In this document: piece by piece, positions 1-64,000 of the stretch
Layout of the letters: every line of letters begins with the position of its first letter
How positions within the stretch are numbered: the stretch's first letter is position 1
NCBI RefSeq assembly: GCF_014805685.1
Contig: NC_060907.1
Span: 2,919,697 to 2,983,696, forward strand
DNA: 64,000 nt
Direction of reading: 5' to 3'
Origin: Silurus meridionalis
Lineage: Eukaryota; Chordata; Actinopteri; Siluriformes; Siluridae
Program-made: the position numbers and the translations under genes
The notes under the pieces: generated by a model
Told to the model about the DNA's origin: nothing
The model's database searches: none
Seen by the model: the letters and a program-made list of their open reading frames with translations, nothing else

Positions 1-1
1 A

Positions 2-223
2 TGGCCAACCTGCAATCCAGATCTTTCACCCTTAGAAAACATTTGGCACATCATAAAGAGGAAGATGCGACAAAGAAGACCTAAGACAGTTGAGCAACTT
101 AAAGCCTGTTTTAAACAAGAATGGGACAACATTCCTATTCCTAAACTTGAGCAACTTGTCTTCTCAGTCCGCAGACATTTGCAGACTATTATAAAAAGAA
201 GAGGGGATGCCACACAGTGGTAA
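2..223 (+). pseudogene. Tc1-like transposase, C-terminal fragment
   Basis: Frame starting at base 2 encodes the last ~73 residues of a Tc1/mariner-type DDE transposase. The WPTCNPDLSPLENIW block contains the third catalytic acidic residue (E). It is followed by a basic tail, and the frame ends at TAA 221-223. The upstream part lies outside the window. A + strand insertion in the intron before local exon 1. Confidence 0.8.
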
Positions 224-403
224 ACACGGCCTAGTTCCAACTTTTTTGAGATGTGTTGATGCCATGAAATTTAAAATCAACTTATTTTTCTCGTAAAATG
301 TTACATTTTCTCAGTTTAAACATTTGATATGTCATCTATGTTGTATTCTGAATGAAATATTGAAATCTGAAACTTCCACATCATTGCATTCTGTTTTATG
401 TAT
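224..403 (+). mobile_element. Tc1-like element, 3' non-coding end (truncated)
   Basis: AT-rich sequence right after the transposase stop matches the inverted non-coding end of the same Tc1-like family seen at 29452-29631 (shared 'catcattgcattctgtttt' type segment). The outer terminal repeat is not recognisable, so this end is probably truncated. Confidence 0.6.
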
Positions 404-951
404 ATCAGAGGGCACTGCATGCTCCTGTAAATTGCTTTGGTAGGAGCTTTGCTTCAGAATGCCACTCACTCTTTGTATTAATGACACAGGATCCAACAAA
501 GGAGCTACAGTCCATCATACATTCGCTTCCATGTTTGACAGTTGTTGTCACACTTAGGACCTATCCAGTCCACTGCTGGTGCTTCATTACCCAGATACAT
601 TGAGATTCTAACACACCCTTTTTTTTTATTTTGGATTTTGAAAACATTTGCCATGTTAAAAATTTGTCTGCCACTTGAACTGCAACAACTGGGTTGTTTC
701 ATAAAGTTTTGTTTACTATATAATTCCATGTGTTCTATCATAAATTGAATGTTTTCGGTATAAATGTACAATATTGAAAATAATAAAAATAAAGAAAAGA
801 GATGGTGTGTCCAAACCTTTAACGGGTAGAGTACATCAGTATATTGCAATTTTTCTTTCCAATGATCTGCATGCACCTGTTAAAAGCATGCAAATGGTGT
901 GTAAGCACTGTCTTTAAGAATGTCCCATAACATTGCAACTGTGCGTTTCAG
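404..951. other. Intron sequence, nothing recognised
   Basis: AT-rich intron ending in the acceptor of exon 1. The open frames seen on either strand have no recognisable domain. Confidence 0.6.
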
Positions 952-62889
<61,938 letters not shown>

Positions 62890-62919
62890 GTGAGGATCTT
62901 ATCTGACCTACATGACCAA

Positions 62920-63170
62920 AACACCTCTGACCATCATACCCTATGTGTCCTTGTTGAGTGTTCCATTCCAGATTTATTCCACTTTTACCTTTAGCTTATT
63001 TTGGGTTGTGACTGTGTGGATGAATGTGTATTCCTTATTAACAAGAGCAATTAAAAGAAGGTCTGGGGTGCAGTTAGTTTTCTAGTTGTACCTGATGGTG
63101 GGGTTTAATGGCATTAAGTCAGTCAGGACACTCGGGTTCATCCACTTCAATCTTTCAACCTTCACACGCA
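62920..63170. mobile_element. Mariner-type MITE remnant
   Basis: 'gttccattccagatttattccac' (62960) and 'ggtctggggtgcag' (63060) match the MITE at 53140-53520. Confidence 0.5.
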
Positions 63171-64000
63171 GGTTTGTGAAATTCCACAACATAAATACAT
63201 AAATTGTTCAGTGGTGAACAGTAACACAGTAAAAGCAGATTTTTTTGCATATCTGTACTTTACTAAAGTATTTCCATTTGGGGAGACTTTTATTTCACTA
63301 TATCTACGTCAAATATTTTAGATTTTCCTCAACTTCATTTAGTAAAATTTGTCAATCCTTTTTATTTATGAGGATAAAAACTGTTAACTGGTCAAACACG
63401 CAGAAAGTCACCAATCAGGTTCGAGCACACGCTCTGTTTTAAACTCGTTTTGATTGATGCTTGGTGTATCTACTGATCAACAACATACAGTTCAGCATCA
63501 GTTCAACATCAAGCAAAACATTTACAGAGGAATAAAAGATGAAGAAACTCCAGACTCGAACTCACAACACACGGATTATTTGTGCAATTTGTGTGAAGTA
63601 GTTGAGAAGAAGGTTTTGTGCTCATGATGATTGTAATAGAAATCAATCAGTGTTTAAGTCATTAATATCATTCTATTAATAAATCAGTGTGCTAAGAGTC
63701 ACATTCGAGTCTTTTCACATGAACTGAGTTGATTAAGCAAAATAATGATAATATGAACATTATATTCATAATAAATTATAGTGCTTTTGGATACTTAAGT
63801 ACATTTTGTACTTTTACTCAAGTGAAATTTCAAATGTACACTTTTACTGGCGTGATATTTTACCACGTGTTTCTCTACTTTAACTCAATTACATGTTTTT
63901 TGTTCTTCATCCTACACTGCAGTTGTGTGTTTGAGACTTGGTTTTAAGGATAAACCATGTATAGGTTGGTCCGGGGTAATTATCTGAATCAGAATCAGAT
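63171..64000. other. Last intron, partial; possible hAT-type MITE remnant
   Basis: 63230-63310 and 63785-63860 contain 'gtactttactaaagtatttc' and 'cttttactcaagtgaaattt', resembling short repeats common in fish. No exon recognised here. Confidence 0.35.

Overview
This window looks like teleost nuclear DNA. It carries vertebrate-type exons with consensus GT/AG junctions, AT-rich introns, long dinucleotide microsatellites and transposable elements typical of fish (DIRS tyrosine-recombinase retrotransposons, Tc1-like elements, L2/CR1-type and RTE-type LINEs). The species cannot be fixed from the sequence.

The only host gene I can support is one complement component C3-like gene on the + strand. 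It runs through the whole window: 31 exons (952-62889) are recognisable, and both ends of the gene lie outside. The exons encode, in order, the end of MG3/MG4, MG5, MG6 and the linker, a tetrabasic beta/alpha processing site, the six-cysteine C3a anaphylatoxin domain ending in Arg, the alpha' N-terminus, MG6/MG7, CUB, the thioester domain (GCGEQ), the second half of CUB, MG8 and most of the C345C/NTR domain. Reading frame and splice phase are continuous across all 31 exons, so the locus looks functional. The residue 116 positions after the thioester Cys, which is the catalytic His in mammalian C3, is Ser here. This is therefore a non-His C3 isotype, as known for some duplicated fish C3 genes.

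The introns are heavily invaded. 1-952: a Tc1-like transposase tail. 1068-4474: an RTE fragment and a deleted LTR element with a minisatellite. 6359-10217: two DIRS fragments and an RTE fragment, all on minus. 12227-16908: a DIRS copy whose terminal repeat ends about 15 bp before exon 9. 17003-22981: a pogo/Tigger-like element, a LINE and a long direct duplication. 23733-32376: an antisense LINE, a DIRS copy, and a Gypsy element nested in a Tc1-like element. 34561-38629: an antisense LINE and a 1-kb foldback element. 40286-46165: an RTE LINE and a Tc1 transposon. 46257-49260: an LTR, a perfect hairpin and an antisense LINE. 53684-62759: a LINE nested in a DIRS fragment beside a second, rearranged DIRS copy.

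All other long open frames belong to these elements or are microsatellite artefacts. I found no tRNA, rRNA, CRISPR array or second host gene.
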